Assembly (NCBI RefSeq): GCF_026626305.1
Contig: NZ_JAPNUE010000014.1
Span: forward strand, 1-62,709
DNA: 62,709 nucleotides
Reading direction: 5' to 3'
Source of the DNA: Frigidibacter sp. RF13
Lineage (GTDB): Bacteria > Pseudomonadota > Alphaproteobacteria > Rhodobacterales > Rhodobacteraceae
Below the pieces are notes generated by a model. The model was not told the DNA's origin. It was given only the letters and a program-made list of their open reading frames with translations, and searched no databases. Every line of letters starts with the position of its first letter. The stretch's first letter is position 1. Below, piece by piece: positions 9,465-19,198 of the stretch. Both the position numbers and the translations under genes were made by a program.

Positions 9465-10988
9465 TCAACCGAGCCCGAGTTTCTTCGCCACCATCTGATT
9501 GACGACCGCCGGATTGGCCTTGCCGCCGGTGGCCTTCAGCACCTGACCGGTGAACCAGCCGGCGAGCTTGGCATTCACCTTGGCCTTTTCCACCTGATCG
9601 GGGTTTGCCGCGATCAGATCGTCAAGCGCCTTCTCGATGGCGCCGGTGTCGGTGACCTGTTTCATCCCGTGCTTCTGCGCGACTTCGGCCGGGTTTCCGC
9701 CCTTCTCGGTCGTCCACAGCAGTTCGAACAGGTCCTTGGCCATCTTCGTGGTGATCTCGCCCGAGGCGATTAGGTCGAGCATCCCGCCCAGTTGCGCCGC
9801 CGAAACCGGCGTCGTGTCGACCGTCAGGCCTTCCTTGTTCAGGCGCCCGAAGAGTTCGTTGATCACCCAGTTCGCGGCCTGCTTGCCGTCGCGGCCCTTC
9901 GCGACTTCCTCGAAGAAGGCCGCATTCTCGGCCTCGGCAGTCAGCACGTCGGCGTCATATTCAGTGACGCCGAAGCCCTCGACGAAGCGTGCCTTCTTCT
10001 CGTCGGGCAGTTCCGGCATGGTCGCGGCGATGTCATCGACCCATTCCTGCTCGATCTCCAAGGGCAAGAGGTCGGGGCAGGGGAAGTAGCGGTAATCATG
10101 CGCCTCTTCCTTCGACCGCATCGACCGCGTCTCTCCCTTGTCGGGATCGTAGAGCCGGGTTTCCTGCACGACCTTGCCGCCATCCTCGACGATTGCGATC
10201 TGGCGGCGGGCTTCATACTCGATCGCGGCCTGGATGAACCTGAGCGAGTTCATGTTCTTGATCTCGCAGCGCGTGCCCAGGACCGAATGATCGCCGGTCG
10301 CCTGGTATTTCTCGTAATCCCCCGGACGGCAGACCGAGACATTGACGTCGGCCCGCAGGTTGCCGTTCTGCATGTTGCCGTCGCAGGTGCCGAGGTAGCG
10401 CATGATCTGGCGCAGCTTTGCGACATAGGCCGCCGCTTCCTCGGGACCCCGGATGTCGGGACGCGAGACGATCTCCATCAGCGCGACCCCGGTGCGGTTC
10501 AGGTCGACGAAGGACATGGTGGGATCAAGATCGTGGATCGACTTGCCCGCGTCCTGTTCCAGATGGATGCGTTCGATCCTTACGCGACGCGCTATGCCCG
10601 GGCCCATGTCGACGATCACTTCACCCTCGCCGACGATCGGGTGGTAGAGCTGGCTGATCTGATAGCCCTGCGGCAGGTCGGGGTAGAAGTAGTTCTTGCG
10701 GTCGAAGGCCGAGGTCAGGTTGATCGCGGCCTTCAGCCCCAACCCGGTGCGCACCGCCTGCGCCACGCAGAACTCGTTGATCACAGGCAGCATGCCCGGC
10801 ATGGCCGCATCGACGAAGGCCACGTTGGAATTCGGCTCCGACCCGAACTCGGTCGAGGCGCCGGAGAAGAGCTTGGCCTTCGACGCGACCTGCGCATGGA
10901 CCTCAAGCCCGATCACAAGTTCCCAATCCTCCTTCGCGCCATGGATCACCTTGGGCGTCGGGGTCTTGTAGGAAAGATGGTCTAGCAT
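9465..10988 (-). CDS. gatB: Asp-tRNA(Asn)/Glu-tRNA(Gln) amidotransferase subunit B
   Basis: GatB is the kinase and tRNA-binding subunit of GatCAB, which phosphorylates and then amidates misacylated Glu-tRNA(Gln) and Asp-tRNA(Asn). The 507-residue length is full. The N-terminal catalytic domain shows [12 protein letters not shown] near residue 22 and the [16 protein letters not shown] signature, and the C-terminal YqeY-like domain ends with [12 protein letters not shown]. gatA and gatC are not adjacent, which is common in this family. The ATG at 10988 is the only start ahead of the conserved domain. Confidence 0.97.
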   Translation of the reverse strand: MLDHLSYKTPTPKVIHGAKEDWELVIGLEVHAQVASKAKLFSGASTEFGSEPNSNVAFVDAAMPGMLPVINEFCVAQAVRTGLGLKAAINLTSAFDRKNYFYPDLPQGYQISQLYHPIVGEGEVIVDMGPGIARRVRIERIHLEQDAGKSIHDLDPTMSFVDLNRTGVALMEIVSRPDIRGPEEAAAYVAKLRQIMRYLGTCDGNMQNGNLRADVNVSVCRPGDYEKYQATGDHSVLGTRCEIKNMNSLRFIQAAIEYEARRQIAIVEDGGKVVQETRLYDPDKGETRSMRSKEEAHDYRYFPCPDLLPLEIEQEWVDDIAATMPELPDEKKARFVEGFGVTEYDADVLTAEAENAAFFEEVAKGRDGKQAANWVINELFGRLNKEGLTVDTTPVSAAQLGGMLDLIASGEITTKMAKDLFELLWTTEKGGNPAEVAQKHGMKQVTDTGAIEKALDDLIAANPDQVEKAKVNAKLAGWFTGQVLKATGGKANPAVVNQMVAKKLGLG

Positions 10989-11073
10989 GGGTCCGGTCCT
11001 TGATCTTCACCGGGCTTTCTAGGCGAGAGCGCGGCGCGGGGCAAGGTTTCGGGAGTGCGGACGCGTGATAGGG

Positions 11074-11604
11074 TCAGGAGAGTTTGAAGATCCGCGCGAT
11101 CTCGTCGAGCGCCTCCTTCTGCCGGATCGACAGATCGCCGCCAGCGGCCGCGCCGATATCTTTCAGGATCGCCATCAGCGGCATCAGCGCCGGTGGACCG
11201 GACAGCCGGTACAATCGCTTGGCAAGGCGCGGGATCGACTGGGCCGGGCCGTTCGATTCGTTCATCAGCCAGCGGCCAAGGATCGCCAGTTCACGCGCCG
11301 TCTCGACATCGCAGCCGAGATGTCGACCGAGCGCCGCGACGGCGGCATTCTGGGTTTCGACCGAGGGCAGGCCACCGAGTTCGAGGAAGGCGATGGCGAG
11401 CGCGCCGTCCATGACCCTGGGATCGTCGGTGCTGTCGACAGGATGGACATTCGCCCGGCGACGGAAGCCGAAGCGGCGGGCGGCACCCATCACATCGCTG
11501 GCCATATCCGCAAGCTCATGGGCCATGTCGCCCGCGGCGCGTGCGCGCTGCGCCCAGAAATAGGCGGCGAAAACGATCCCGATCAGGCCGATGATAAAGG
11601 GCAT
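11074..11604 (-). CDS. Hypothetical protein with N-terminal membrane helix, TerB-like C-terminus
   Basis: The 176-residue product starts with a single hydrophobic helix (PFIIGLIGIVFAAYFWA) and continues as a soluble all-helical domain. The segments DGALAIAFLELGG and LSIRQKEALDEIARIF resemble the repeated helices of TerB-type domains, but I cannot confirm the family by eye. A strong ribosome binding site (gggagagaggaa on the coding strand) precedes the ATG. It lies 85 bases upstream of gatB on the same strand and could be co-transcribed with it. No function can be assigned. Confidence 0.75.
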   Translation of the reverse strand: MPFIIGLIGIVFAAYFWAQRARAAGDMAHELADMASDVMGAARRFGFRRRANVHPVDSTDDPRVMDGALAIAFLELGGLPSVETQNAAVAALGRHLGCDVETARELAILGRWLMNESNGPAQSIPRLAKRLYRLSGPPALMPLMAILKDIGAAAGGDLSIRQKEALDEIARIFKLS

Positions 11605-11663
11605 CCAACGTTCCTCTCTCCCGCAATGGGCGAGCGTTACGCTGGCTTTTCGGCTAATTCATG

Positions 11664-12110
11664 TCAACCGTAGGCGACCGCGTTCTCCAGATGATGGTCG
11701 CGCCAGACCGGGAGGGAGCGCAGCCGAAACTCCTCGGCCAGCCGCTCAGGCGCGAAAGGCGCGGTTGCGGGTACTTCGACCGTGCGGCCGCTGCGGAGGT
11801 TCAGATGGCAGACGGTCCCGGATGCGGGCATATGGCTGATTGTCACCGAGACGATGTCGCGCAGGGCAAAACGGCTTTCCAACTCGTCGCGGAAGAGGAT
11901 GATGGCATCCGGCCCGATGCGGAACCCTTCCGCATCGTTCTCGATGATGCGCGCCAGCGTGTAGCCGAGCGCGGGCCCGGAGAAGAGCGCGGTGATCACC
12001 CCGAGCCCCTGCGTCCAGCCTGCATACATGACCGCGGTCCAGACCGCGAGCGACAGGTAGGACCAGGGCCCGCGCGCCTGGCGACGGTATTCGAAGATCT
12101 CCGTGACCAT
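11664..12110 (-). CDS. Hypothetical membrane protein with PH-like domain
   Basis: The 148-residue product has two predicted membrane segments near the N-terminus (YLSLAVWTAVMYAGW and LGVITALFSGPALGYTLA), then a soluble region with strands EGFRIGPDAIILFRDELESRFALRDI and TVEVPATAPF. The pattern of a short membrane hairpin followed by a small beta domain resembles bacterial PH-like membrane proteins. It lies between pepN and the preceding hypothetical gene, all on the minus strand with short gaps. Function unknown. Confidence 0.65.
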   Translation of the reverse strand: MVTEIFEYRRQARGPWSYLSLAVWTAVMYAGWTQGLGVITALFSGPALGYTLARIIENDAEGFRIGPDAIILFRDELESRFALRDIVSVTISHMPASGTVCHLNLRSGRTVEVPATAPFAPERLAEEFRLRSLPVWRDHHLENAVAYG

Positions 12111-12256
12111 GTCAAAACATCCAACAGTTCCCCGCCACGACTATCGCCGCGACCTGTCGAAACCGTTAGTGCCGAGACCGTTTCTCGCGATTTTCTGCAG
12201 ACGCCGGAAACATTCGGGCGCGGCTGCAAAAATTGTCGGCTGTTCTGGCCTTCGCC

Positions 12257-14839
12257 CTACTCTTGCCCCGCCGTCAGCATCCGCGCAAGCATCTCGGTCG
12301 AATCGCGGCTGAGGCCCGGCGTGGCGAGAATGCGCTCCATCGCCGCCCCGGCCTTCGCCCGGCGCCCGGCGTCGTAACGCGCCCAGGTCTCGAAGGCCGT
12401 CGACATGCGCGCCGTGGTCTGGGGGTTCAGCGCGTCAAGCCGGATGAGCCAGTCGGCATAGAAATCATAGGCCGCGCCCGATGCCTGATGGAACCCGGCG
12501 TGGTTGGCCGACAGCCCGCCCAGAAGCGCGCGGAAGCGGTTGGGGTTCTTCCAGTCGAAATCCGGGTCGGCGGCAAGGCGGGCGGCGATGCCCGGCGCGT
12601 CGGCTGGCGGGGCATGCATCACTTGCGAGGCGAACCATTTGTCCATCACCAGCCGGTTCGATCCGAACCTTGCCCGGAAATCGGCAAGGGCCGCCTCTGA
12701 CGTGCCGGTCTCGATCAGGCAAATGAGGGCGCCCTGCCGCTCGGTCATGTTGGACGCGCCCGCATAGAGCGCCTGCGCCCGCGCGCCGCCGTCGATCCGG
12801 TTGAGATAGGAGAGGGCGGCAAGCCGCAAGGCGCGCGCGCCGGACTGCGCCGCATCGGGTACGAAGGCGCCGCGCACTTCCATGGCGGCGAACAGCCGGT
12901 CGAAGGTCGGTTCAAGCCGCGTCGCAATCGCCTTTGCGAGCCGCATCTGTTCGGCGTGAATGCGGTCGGGGTCAGGTACATGGCCGGCATCGGCAAGGCT
13001 TTGCGCCAGATCGTCGGCGGACGGCAGGTGGAGGCACAGCGCCCGGAAGGCCGGGTCGAGGCTGTCATCACTCGCCATCGCCTCGAGCGCCGAGATCAGC
13101 TGGCCCGAGGGGTCGTCACCGTCAAGGATCATCCGCGTCAGCGCATCGCGGGCAAGCGAGCGGCCCGCTTCCCATTTGTTGAACGGGTCGGTGTCATGGG
13201 CCAGCAGGAAGGCGCGCTCGCTCTGGCTGACCGTGCGGTCGAGGACCACGGGCGCCGAGAAGCCGCGCAGGATCGAGGGTATGGGCCGGGTCGCCAGCCC
13301 TTCGAAGCGGAAGCTTTGCGTGGTTTCCGTCATCTCAAGGACCGTGGTCGGCAGGATCTCGTCGCCGTTGGGGTTGAGAAGCCCGACCGCGATCGGGATC
13401 ACCCGGGCCGGTTTGTCCGCCTGCCCCGGTGTGGGGGCCGTGTGCTGGGTGAAGGTCAGCGTGTAGGTGCCGTCGCTCCAGGCCTCGCTGACCGAAAGGC
13501 GCGGTGTGCCCGCATCGGTGTACCAGCGCTTGAACTGTGTCAGGTCGCGGCCCGTCGCATCCTCGAAAACCTTCAGCCAATCCTCGATCGTGGCCGCCTC
13601 GCCGTCATGGCGGTCGAAATAGAGGTCGAGCGCGTTGCGGTATCCGTCGTTGCCCACGAGATGCTTCAGCATGCCGATCACCTCGGCGCCCTTTTCATAG
13701 ACGGTCGCGGTGTAGAAATTGTTGATCTCTACGAAATGGTCGGGCCGGGGTGGGTGGGCGAGCGGCCCCATATCCTCGCGGAACTGGCGGGCGCGCAAGG
13801 TCAGCACATCGGCGATGCGTTTTACCGGGGCCGAGCGCATGTCGGAGGTGAATTCCTGATCGCGGAAGACGGTCAGACCCTCTTTCAGGCACAGCTGGAA
13901 CCAGTCGCGGCAGGTGATGCGGTTGCCGGTCCAGTTGTGGAAGTATTCATGCGCGATCACGCCTTCGATCCGTTCGAAATCGAGGTCGGTCGCGGTCTCG
14001 GGCGAGGCGAGAACGAGCTTGGAGTTGAAAATGTTTAAGCCCTTGTTCTCCATCGCGCCCATATTGAAGTCATCGACGGCGACGATGTTGAAAATGTCCA
14101 AGTCATATTCGCGGCCATAGACCTCCTCATCCCAGGTCATTGACCGTTTCAGACTGTCCATCGCGTAGGCGCAGCGGTCCAGATCGCCCTTCCGGACCCA
14201 GATATTCAGCTCGACCTGGCGGCCCGAGCGTGTGGTGAACCGGTCAGGCAGGTTCACCAGGTCGCCCGCGACGAGGGCGAAGAGATAGGCGGGCTTCGGC
14301 CATGGGTCGTCCCACTCGGCCCAGCCCCTGCCCTTGCCCTCGGGATTGCCGTTCGACAGAAGCACGGGCATCTCGCTTTCGATCCTGACGCGGAAGGGCG
14401 CCATCACGTCTGGTCGGTCGGGATACCAGGTGATCTTGCGGAAGCCTTCGGCCTCGCACTGGGTGCAATAGATGCCGCCCGACATGTAGAGACCTTCGAG
14501 CGCGGTATTGCCTTCGGGGTCAATCTCGACCTCGGCTTCCCAGGTGAAGGGGCCTTGGGGCAGATGGGCGGCGGCGACGGTCAGGCCCTCGGCGGTGATC
14601 GCCAGCGCGCTGTCGGGCAAAGGCTTGCCGTCGATGGCGGCGGAGATCAGCTTCAGCTTCTCGCCATGCAGGAACAGGTCATGCTGCCCGGGGCGGGCCG
14701 GATTGGGTGTGAAGGCGATGCGCGACAGGACGCGGGTGGCGCGCGGCTTCAGCCGGAAGGTCAGATCGACCTGGGTGATGTGGAAGGGAAAGGCTTGATA
14801 GTCTTTGAGATAGATCGTCTCGGCTGCTGCGTCGCTCAT
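12257..14839 (-). CDS. pepN: Aminopeptidase N (M1 family)
   Basis: This 860-residue cytoplasmic zinc aminopeptidase removes N-terminal amino acids from peptides. The GAMENKG exopeptidase motif and the zinc site HEYFHNWTGNR with the downstream Glu of LKEGLTVFRD are intact. The C-terminal half has the DUF3458 immunoglobulin-like and helical-repeat domains typical of the E. coli PepN subgroup. I chose the ATG at 14839 (MSDAAAETIYLKDY) because ggaggg stands five bases before it; the in-frame ATG at 14857 lacks such a site. The length agrees with the usual 870 or so residues. Confidence 0.96.
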   Translation of the reverse strand: MSDAAAETIYLKDYQAFPFHITQVDLTFRLKPRATRVLSRIAFTPNPARPGQHDLFLHGEKLKLISAAIDGKPLPDSALAITAEGLTVAAAHLPQGPFTWEAEVEIDPEGNTALEGLYMSGGIYCTQCEAEGFRKITWYPDRPDVMAPFRVRIESEMPVLLSNGNPEGKGRGWAEWDDPWPKPAYLFALVAGDLVNLPDRFTTRSGRQVELNIWVRKGDLDRCAYAMDSLKRSMTWDEEVYGREYDLDIFNIVAVDDFNMGAMENKGLNIFNSKLVLASPETATDLDFERIEGVIAHEYFHNWTGNRITCRDWFQLCLKEGLTVFRDQEFTSDMRSAPVKRIADVLTLRARQFREDMGPLAHPPRPDHFVEINNFYTATVYEKGAEVIGMLKHLVGNDGYRNALDLYFDRHDGEAATIEDWLKVFEDATGRDLTQFKRWYTDAGTPRLSVSEAWSDGTYTLTFTQHTAPTPGQADKPARVIPIAVGLLNPNGDEILPTTVLEMTETTQSFRFEGLATRPIPSILRGFSAPVVLDRTVSQSERAFLLAHDTDPFNKWEAGRSLARDALTRMILDGDDPSGQLISALEAMASDDSLDPAFRALCLHLPSADDLAQSLADAGHVPDPDRIHAEQMRLAKAIATRLEPTFDRLFAAMEVRGAFVPDAAQSGARALRLAALSYLNRIDGGARAQALYAGASNMTERQGALICLIETGTSEAALADFRARFGSNRLVMDKWFASQVMHAPPADAPGIAARLAADPDFDWKNPNRFRALLGGLSANHAGFHQASGAAYDFYADWLIRLDALNPQTTARMSTAFETWARYDAGRRAKAGAAMERILATPGLSRDSTEMLARMLTAGQE

Positions 14840-14926
14840 CTGGGCCCTCCCGGTCATCTGGGCCGGACGTTAGGCCGTCCGTCCCGGCGCCGCAATCGGG
14901 CCCGCCCAATCTGCCGAACCGATCGG

Positions 14927-15373
14927 TCAGTCTGCGCCGATGAAGGCCGCGAGCTTGCCGAGAGTCTGAAGGCCAAGCTCGACCGCGCCGAAGCCTTTGG
15001 CGGTCTGATATTCCTCCGCCGTGATGAAGACCATCGACAAGGTGACCTTCGTCCGCCCGCCAAGATCGGCGAACCGCGCGGTGGCATCGGCATGTTTCGG
15101 CCCGTTCTCGCCCCACAGAAGCGTATAGTCGATGCCGCCCTCGGGGTCGAACCGGTGGTAGAGATGGTGGTTGGGGTAGACCGTCCCGTCAGGGCCGATC
15201 ATATCAAAGACCCATTCGCCGCCCGCCCGCAGGTCTATGCGGCTCGTCCGGCAGGAAAAGCCGTCAGGCCCCCACCATTGCGGCAAGGCCTTGGGGTCGG
15301 ACCACGCGGCCCAGACCGCCGCGACAGGGGCGGCGATCTCGCGTTCGATGATCATGGTGCGGTTTTCGGTCAT
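14927..15373 (-). CDS. SRPBCC / AHSA1-type START-like protein (third in operon)
   Basis: The 148-residue product has the START-like fold signatures of the AHSA1 (activator of Hsp90 ATPase homologue) group: EREIAAPVAAVWAAWSDPKALPQWWGP at the N-terminus and LQTLGKLAAFIG in the long C-terminal helix. These proteins bind hydrophobic ligands in a deep cavity; the ligand here is unknown. The start overlaps the stop of the preceding SRPBCC gene by four bases (ATGA). It is the last gene of an arsR-led unit of three such proteins. Confidence 0.85.
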   Translation of the reverse strand: MTENRTMIIEREIAAPVAAVWAAWSDPKALPQWWGPDGFSCRTSRIDLRAGGEWVFDMIGPDGTVYPNHHLYHRFDPEGGIDYTLLWGENGPKHADATARFADLGGRTKVTLSMVFITAEEYQTAKGFGAVELGLQTLGKLAAFIGAD

Positions 15374-15852
15374 AGCGTGGCTGCCAGTTCTTCCAGTTGA
15401 TCTGTGACGATGGCCCAGCCTTCCATAAAACCCATCTCCCGGTTTGCGGCGGCATCTGCCGCGCTGCGGTGGCGTGCCACGGCCCGGTGCCGGGTGCCTG
15501 AGCCTTCGGGCGCGAAGGTGAGGACGGCGGTGAAGTTCGGCCCGAACCCCGTGTCAGGCGCCTCGATCGGTGCGAAATCCTCGCCGAAAAGGTCGGTGAA
15601 GACGAGCTTCCGTTCCGGCACGACTTCCAGGAACGATCCTTCATTGGCGATCCTTTGTCCGTCTTCGCCGCTTGTCGCCATGAAGAACCGCCCCCCGGCG
15701 CGCAGGTCCATCACCGCCTCGCTCACCCGCCAGGGCTTGGGCAGATACCACTGGCAGAACAGTTCCGGCTCGGTCCAGCAGCGCCAGACGAGACGGGGCG
15801 GCGCCTTCAGAAGCCGGTCGATCACGATGTCACGGTCAGGGTCGATCTTCAT
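15370..15852 (-). CDS. SRPBCC / AHSA1-type START-like protein (second in operon)
   Basis: The 160-residue product opens with DRDIVIDRLLKAPPRLVWRCW, a typical AHSA1 N-terminal strand-helix, and contains the family segments LRAGGRFFM and GWAIVTDQLEELAA. It is more similar to the first SRPBCC protein of the operon than to the third: both have the CWTEP or CWTQP signature and a MGF-x-GW ending. They therefore look like a tandem duplication. It lies 30 bases downstream of the first copy and overlaps the third by four bases. Confidence 0.85.
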   Translation of the reverse strand: MKIDPDRDIVIDRLLKAPPRLVWRCWTEPELFCQWYLPKPWRVSEAVMDLRAGGRFFMATSGEDGQRIANEGSFLEVVPERKLVFTDLFGEDFAPIEAPDTGFGPNFTAVLTFAPEGSGTRHRAVARHRSAADAAANREMGFMEGWAIVTDQLEELAATL

Positions 15853-15882
15853 GGCATGTCCTCTGCAAGGCCGAGTCCGGCA

Positions 15883-16353
15883 TCACGCCATCAGCCCGCG
15901 CGCATAGTCTTCAAGCTGCGTGACAACCGTCCCCCAGCCGTCGTAAAACCCCATGTCCCGGTGCGCCGTGGCCTTTTCCGCGGAACGATGACGGGCGATG
16001 GCCGTATAGGTCGTGCCGCCGCCGTCCGCGTCTCCAAGGATCAGGATCGCGGTCATGAACGGGTCCGGCGCGGGCTTCCACCCTTCCGTATAACCGTCTG
16101 TGAAGACGAGCTTTTCATTTTCGACCACCTCCAGCCAGACGCCGTGGTTCTCCATCAGGTTGCCCTCGACCTCGAATGTCGTGTTGAAGCGGCCGCCGAC
16201 CCGCAGGTCGATGTCGCAGGCCGTCACCTTGTGGGGGCGGGGCACGAAGAAATGCGGGATGTGCTTCGGCTGGGTCCAGCATTCCCAGATCAGGCTGCGG
16301 GGGACGGCGAGCGTCCGGGTGAAGCTCAGGTCAGTCTTGGGATCCAGATCCAT
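15883..16353 (-). CDS. SRPBCC / AHSA1-type START-like protein (first in operon)
   Basis: The 156-residue product starts MDLDPKTDLSFTRTLAVP, followed by LIWECWTQPKHIPHFFVP and LRVGGRFNTTFEVEG, and ends with the MGFYDGWGTVVTQLEDYA helix, all AHSA1/START-like features. Its first 23 bases lie inside the end of the arsR-type gene in another frame, which implies translational coupling. Pairs of an ArsR regulator with one SRPBCC protein are common; three in a row are not. Confidence 0.86.
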   Translation of the reverse strand: MDLDPKTDLSFTRTLAVPRSLIWECWTQPKHIPHFFVPRPHKVTACDIDLRVGGRFNTTFEVEGNLMENHGVWLEVVENEKLVFTDGYTEGWKPAPDPFMTAILILGDADGGGTTYTAIARHRSAEKATAHRDMGFYDGWGTVVTQLEDYARGLMA

Positions 16354-16690
16354 CGCCGCGTTCCTTCATCAGGCGGGTTACGTAATCGTCCAGCCGGTCG
16401 AGCCGCCCCTCCCAGATCGCGCGCTGCTCGTCGAGCCAGCTTCTGACCGGCGTAAAGGCGCCGGGCACGAGCGTTACCGTGCGCACCCGGCCGGCCTTGT
16501 CGCTGGTCACGAGGCCAGCCTCCTCCAGCCGGCGCACATGACCCATGAACGAGGGCAGCGCCATGTCGAAGGGTGCGGCCAGTTCGCTGACCGCCGCCGG
16601 GCCGCGCGCCAGCCGTTCAAGGATCGCGCGGCGGGTGGGATCGCCGAGCGCCTGGAACAGATGGTCGAGTTGGCCGGGGGAGAGGTTCAT
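16331..16690 (-). CDS. ArsR-family winged-helix transcriptional regulator
   Basis: The 119-residue product is a short winged-helix protein with the ArsR core: LDHLFQALGDPTRRAILERLARGP, then a helix-turn-helix (AVSELAAPFDMALPSFMGHVRRLEEAGLV) and a wing. It lacks the metal-binding CxC motif of ArsR/SmtB sensors, so it probably responds to something other than metals. It heads an operon with three SRPBCC proteins and is divergent from malate synthase G. Autoregulation from the shared intergenic region is likely for this family but is not shown. Confidence 0.88.
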   Translation of the reverse strand: MNLSPGQLDHLFQALGDPTRRAILERLARGPAAVSELAAPFDMALPSFMGHVRRLEEAGLVTSDKAGRVRTVTLVPGAFTPVRSWLDEQRAIWEGRLDRLDDYVTRLMKERGDGSGSQD

Positions 16691-16715
16691 CGGTCCGTCA
16701 TCAGTTATGTCATCG

Positions 16716-16759
16716 CCTAACTATTCCTGCCGGTCGAGTCGCGCAAGCAAAAAGTTAGG
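16716..16759. promoter_or_regulatory. Inverted repeat in arsR-type / glcB divergent region
   Basis: The 7-base arm cctaact (16716-16722) is matched by agttagg at 16753-16759, with 30 bases between them. The arms lie just upstream of the arsR-type gene in the otherwise GC-rich 209-base divergent region. They could be operator half-sites for the ArsR-type regulator. The arms are short and the spacing is long, so chance is possible. Confidence 0.3.
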
Positions 16760-16899
16760 TAGAATGCTTACTATTATTCCCGAAAGGTGATTTCGGCTTT
16801 TCCGGCAAACGGAGCGGACGGGAAAGTTGCCGGGCCGGGCGGCATCCGGTAGGTCTTCGGGTGACGGCATACTGTCGTATGCGGCTAGGGAGGCGAACC

Positions 16900-19047
16900 A
16901 TGCGGGTCGAGCGGAGCGGGCTTTCGGTGGCGGCGGAACTGGCCGCCTTTCTGGAAGAGCGGGCGCTGCCGGGCACCGGCATCGCGCCGTCACGGTTCTG
17001 GGACGGTTTCGCCAAGCTTCTCGATGATCTGGCGCCGAAGAACCGCGCCCTTCTTGCCAAGCGCGAAGTTATTCAGGGCCGGATCGACGCATGGCACATC
17101 GAACGTCACGGCCAGCCGCATGATCACAAGGCCTATAAGGCCTTCCTCATGGATATCGGCTATCTTCTGCCTGAGGGTGGGCCCTTCCAGATCGACACGG
17201 AGAATGTGGACCCCGAGATCGCGACGGTCCCCGGCCCGCAGCTTGTCGTGCCGATCACAAACGCCCGCTATGCGCTGAATGCCGCGAATGCCCGCTGGGG
17301 CTCGCTCTACGATTGCCTCTATGGCACCGATGCGATGGGCTCGGCCCCGCCGCCCGGCGGGTATGAGCGGGGCAGGGGCGCGCGCGTTGTCACGCGCGTG
17401 CGGGTGTTCCTGGACGAGGCTTTCCCGATCGAGGGCGCAAGCCACGGTGACGTTCGCCGCTATCATGTGAAGGACAGTCAGCTTCTGATCGATGACCTGC
17501 CACTGGTCGATCCTGCGAAATTCGTGGGCTATCGCGGCAATCCCCGCGCGCCGGACGCGGTGCTTCTGAAGAACAACGGCCTGCATGTCGAACTGATCTT
17601 CGACCGCGCCCATTTCATCGGATCGCGCGACCAAGCCTGCCTTGCCGATGTGGTGATCGAAAGTGCGATGTCGGCGATCATGGATTGCGAGGATTCCGTC
17701 GCCTGCGTAGATGCCGAGGACAAGGTGCAGGCCTATGACAACTGGCTCGGCCTGATGAAGGGCGATCTGACCGAGACGTTCGAGAAGGGCGGGCGCAGCC
17801 TGACCCGGCGCCTGAACCCCGACCGGACCTACACTGCGCCGGACGGAACGGACCTGACGATCAAGGGCCGGGCTCTGCTCTGGGTCAGGAACGTCGGCCA
17901 TCTTATGACCAATCCGGCGATCCTTCTGCCCGACGGCACGGAAGTGCCAGAAGGACTGATGGATGCGATGATCACCGTCACGATCGCGCTTCACGATCTG
18001 CAGAAGACCCAAGGTGCGCGCAACTCCGCCTGCGGTTCGGTCTATGTGGTCAAGCCGAAGATGCACGGGCCGGAGGAAGTGGCCTTCGCCGACGAGATTT
18101 TCGCGCGCGTCGAGGATATCCTCGGCCTGCCGCGCCATACGGTGAAACTGGGCGTGATGGATGAAGAGCGGCGCACGTCGGTCAACCTCAAGGAATGTAT
18201 CCGCGCCGCGCGCCACAGGATCGCCTTCATCAACACCGGTTTCCTCGACCGCACCGGCGACGAGATCCACACGTCGATGGAAGCAGGCCCCTTCAGCCGC
18301 AAGGATTTCATCAAGCGAAAGGGCTGGATCGGGGCCTACGAGAACCAGAATGTCGATATCGGGCTCGAATGTGGCCTCTCAGGCCGCGCCCAGATCGGCA
18401 AGGGCATGTGGGCCATGCCCGATCTGATGGCAGCGATGCTGGAACAGAAGATTGACCATCCAAAGGCGGGTGCCAATTGCGCCTGGGTCCCCAGTCCGAC
18501 GGCCGCGACGCTCCATGCGCTTCATTATCACAAGGTCGATGTGATGGCGGTGCAGGGGCGGCTGAAGAAGGGCGGCAGGCGGGCCTATGTCGATGCGCTC
18601 CTCGATATTCCGCTGGCCACTTACCGCAAATGGACACCCGAACAGGTCGCGCGCGAGGTCGAGAACAACGTCCAGGGCATCCTTGGCTATGTGGTGCGCT
18701 GGGTCGATCAGGGCGTGGGCTGTTCCAAGGTGCCCGACATCAATGATGTGGGCCTGATGGAAGACCGCGCGACCTGCCGCATCTCGGCCCAGCATGTGGC
18801 CAACTGGCTGCATCACGGCGTGGTGGATGCCCAGACGGTGATGGCAGCGCTCCGCAAGATGGCGGAAGTGGTGGACCGCCAGAATGCGGGCGACCCTGCC
18901 TATCATCAAATGGCTCCCGGCTTTGACGGCATCGCCTTCCAGGCGGCTTGCGATCTGGTCTTCAAGGGCCGCACCCAGCCGTCCGGCTATACTGAACCAG
19001 TGCTGCATGCGCGGCGGCTTGAGGTGAAGCAGGCGCTGAAAGGCTGA
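16900..19047 (+). CDS. glcB: Malate synthase G
   Basis: Malate synthase G condenses glyoxylate with acetyl-CoA to malate in the cytoplasm. The 715-residue length is standard for the G isoform. The conserved segment [10 protein letters not shown] carries the catalytic arginine and [10 protein letters not shown] the catalytic aspartate; [13 protein letters not shown] is also present. I chose the ATG at 16900 because it follows agggaggcgaacc; an upstream in-frame GTG at 16861 has no such site. It would consume glyoxylate from C2 or N-methyl compound breakdown, and a TMADH-family flavoprotein lies 151 bases downstream on the same strand. Confidence 0.96.
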   Translation: MRVERSGLSVAAELAAFLEERALPGTGIAPSRFWDGFAKLLDDLAPKNRALLAKREVIQGRIDAWHIERHGQPHDHKAYKAFLMDIGYLLPEGGPFQIDTENVDPEIATVPGPQLVVPITNARYALNAANARWGSLYDCLYGTDAMGSAPPPGGYERGRGARVVTRVRVFLDEAFPIEGASHGDVRRYHVKDSQLLIDDLPLVDPAKFVGYRGNPRAPDAVLLKNNGLHVELIFDRAHFIGSRDQACLADVVIESAMSAIMDCEDSVACVDAEDKVQAYDNWLGLMKGDLTETFEKGGRSLTRRLNPDRTYTAPDGTDLTIKGRALLWVRNVGHLMTNPAILLPDGTEVPEGLMDAMITVTIALHDLQKTQGARNSACGSVYVVKPKMHGPEEVAFADEIFARVEDILGLPRHTVKLGVMDEERRTSVNLKECIRAARHRIAFINTGFLDRTGDEIHTSMEAGPFSRKDFIKRKGWIGAYENQNVDIGLECGLSGRAQIGKGMWAMPDLMAAMLEQKIDHPKAGANCAWVPSPTAATLHALHYHKVDVMAVQGRLKKGGRRAYVDALLDIPLATYRKWTPEQVAREVENNVQGILGYVVRWVDQGVGCSKVPDINDVGLMEDRATCRISAQHVANWLHHGVVDAQTVMAALRKMAEVVDRQNAGDPAYHQMAPGFDGIAFQAACDLVFKGRTQPSGYTEPVLHARRLEVKQALKG

Positions 19048-19198
19048 TCCTTCCGGGGTGGGCGGGGCTGAGGCCGCGGTCAAGACGGACGTAGAGCGTG
19101 CCTAACGAAAGCTTGGGTAAAGCTTAGTTTACTTGCATGCGGGCAGGCGCCTCTCTGAAGGTCCAGAAGCGGCGGGTGCCGCGTTGTCGAGGTAGAGC

